Shown here piece after piece: positions 63,117-64,000 of a DNA stretch of 64,000 nucleotides (its first letter is position 1; each line of letters opens with the position of its first letter). Below the pieces are notes generated by a model that made no database searches, had not been told where the DNA came from, and worked only from the letters and a program-made list of their open reading frames with translations. Both the position numbers and the translations under genes were made by a program. The stretch is from Desulfuromonadaceae bacterium (GTDB lineage: Bacteria > Desulfobacterota > Desulfuromonadia > Geobacterales > Pseudopelobacteraceae), in assembly GCA_028712075.1 (NCBI GenBank), contig JAQTQX010000018.1, forward strand, positions 1-64,000, given 5' to 3'.

Positions 63117-64000
63117 ATGAAGGAGAAGTTGGCAGAACAGTGGCATCATTTGTCTGAAGCGGACGTCATAGACTCTCTCGAGACAACTTCGGACAAGGGT
63201 CTGGACGCTTCTGATGTGGGGCACCGTCAGGAGCAGTTTGGTTCAAATACGATCACGCAGAAACAGGGGCGTGGCCTGGTCGTACTGTTTTTGCTGCAGT
63301 TTCATCAGCCGCTGGTCTATATTCTGCTGGCTGCTGCCGTTGTTACCAGTTTCCTTCAGGAATGGGTAGATGCCGGTGTAATTTATGGTGTTGTGTTGGT
63401 CAATGCCGTCATTGGATTCATCCAGGAGGCCAAGGCGGTTCGGGCCATAGAAGCCCTGGCACATTCCATGACCAGCACTGCAACCGTCCTGCGCGGTGGC
63501 GAGCGTCGTCAAATCCCGGCAGAAGAACTGGTCCCGGGAGATATCGTGCTGTTGCAGTCCGGTGACAAGGTACCGGCTGACCTGCGGTTGCTGAGTTCGC
63601 GGGAACTACAGATCGACGAATCAACTCTGACCGGCGAATCGGTTCCGGTGCAAAAACAGAGCGGACTGCTGCCCCACGACACCCAGTTGGCCGACTGCAT
63701 AAACATGGCCTATTCTTCGACACTGGTCACTTATGGTATCGCCACCGGTGCTGTCGTGGCAACCGGCAACAGTACGGAAGTCGGTCGCATTAACGAGTTG
63801 ATAGCTTCTGCCGATATTCTGGCAACGCCGCTCACCAGGAAAATCACCCGTTTCAGTGGGCTGCTGCTGTATATCATTCTCGGACTGGGTGCAATCACCT
63901 TTATTGTCGGGATGCTGCGGGGTTCCTCCTGGATAGAGATGTTCATGGCTGTGGTCGCTTTGGCGGTGGGAGCCATTCCCGAAGGGTTACCGGCAGCGGT
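63117..64000 (+). CDS. Cation-transporting P-type ATPase, truncated by the window end
   Basis: MKEKLAEQWHHLSEADVIDSLETTSDKGLDASDVGHRQEQFGSN; LQSGDKVPADLRLL; DESTLTGESVPVQK; AIPEGLPAA; no stop before 64000, so absent from the ORF track. Confidence 0.93.
   Translation, partial: MKEKLAEQWHHLSEADVIDSLETTSDKGLDASDVGHRQEQFGSNTITQKQGRGLVVLFLLQFHQPLVYILLAAAVVTSFLQEWVDAGVIYGVVLVNAVIGFIQEAKAVRAIEALAHSMTSTATVLRGGERRQIPAEELVPGDIVLLQSGDKVPADLRLLSSRELQIDESTLTGESVPVQKQSGLLPHDTQLADCINMAYSSTLVTYGIATGAVVATGNSTEVGRINELIASADILATPLTRKITRFSGLLLYIILGLGAITFIVGMLRGSSWIEMFMAVVALAVGAIPEGLPAA

Noticed and set aside
1-64000. CRISPR arrays, rRNA, tRNA or integrated prophage
   Set aside because: No regularly spaced repeats, rRNA/tRNA signatures, integrase or phage structural genes seen on reading the window.

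Overview
This 64 kb window looks like a Geobacter/Desulfuromonadales-type chromosome, judged only from gene content (gltBD, an ANTAR regulator, NtrBC, many PAS histidine kinases, arsM with sigZ). Most of it is ordinary core genome: gltBD, glpKD, aspA, ftsK, an FKBP PPIase, greB, dus, ntrBC, a yhaM-like gene, a DEAD-box helicase, rlmN, mtgA, ABC transporters, an MCP and a P-type ATPase cut off by the window end. The accessory parts are: (i) 1.0-2.6 kb, two type II toxin-antitoxin modules, one with a frameshift at a T TTT TTC heptamer; (ii) 15.5-18.3 kb, a MoxR-type AAA+ ATPase paired with a 658-aa protein with TraB-like motifs; (iii) 29.53-30.79 kb, a decayed IS3-family element; (iv) 46.7-54.1 kb, between rlmN and mtgA. 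Region (iv) holds a HEPN/MNT pair and a tightly packed minus-strand operon encoding a 2-TM protein, a YprB-type RNase H / DUF429 / P-loop-kinase triple fusion, a short PurA paralog with GDEGKGK changed to GGEGKGK (PurZ-like loss of the catalytic Asp), a dUTPase/dCTP-deaminase-fold protein with a TM helix and coiled coil, and a deoxynucleoside kinase. This operon is the best candidate for an undescribed system, possibly nucleotide-based defence or a modified purine deoxynucleotide pathway. I also see a yybP-ykoY (Mn2+) riboswitch with promoter and terminator upstream of the CBS-domain/P-type ATPase genes, and good sigma-54 promoter matches upstream of gltB and the ANTAR regulator. Family assignments were made by eye from motifs; no searches were run.
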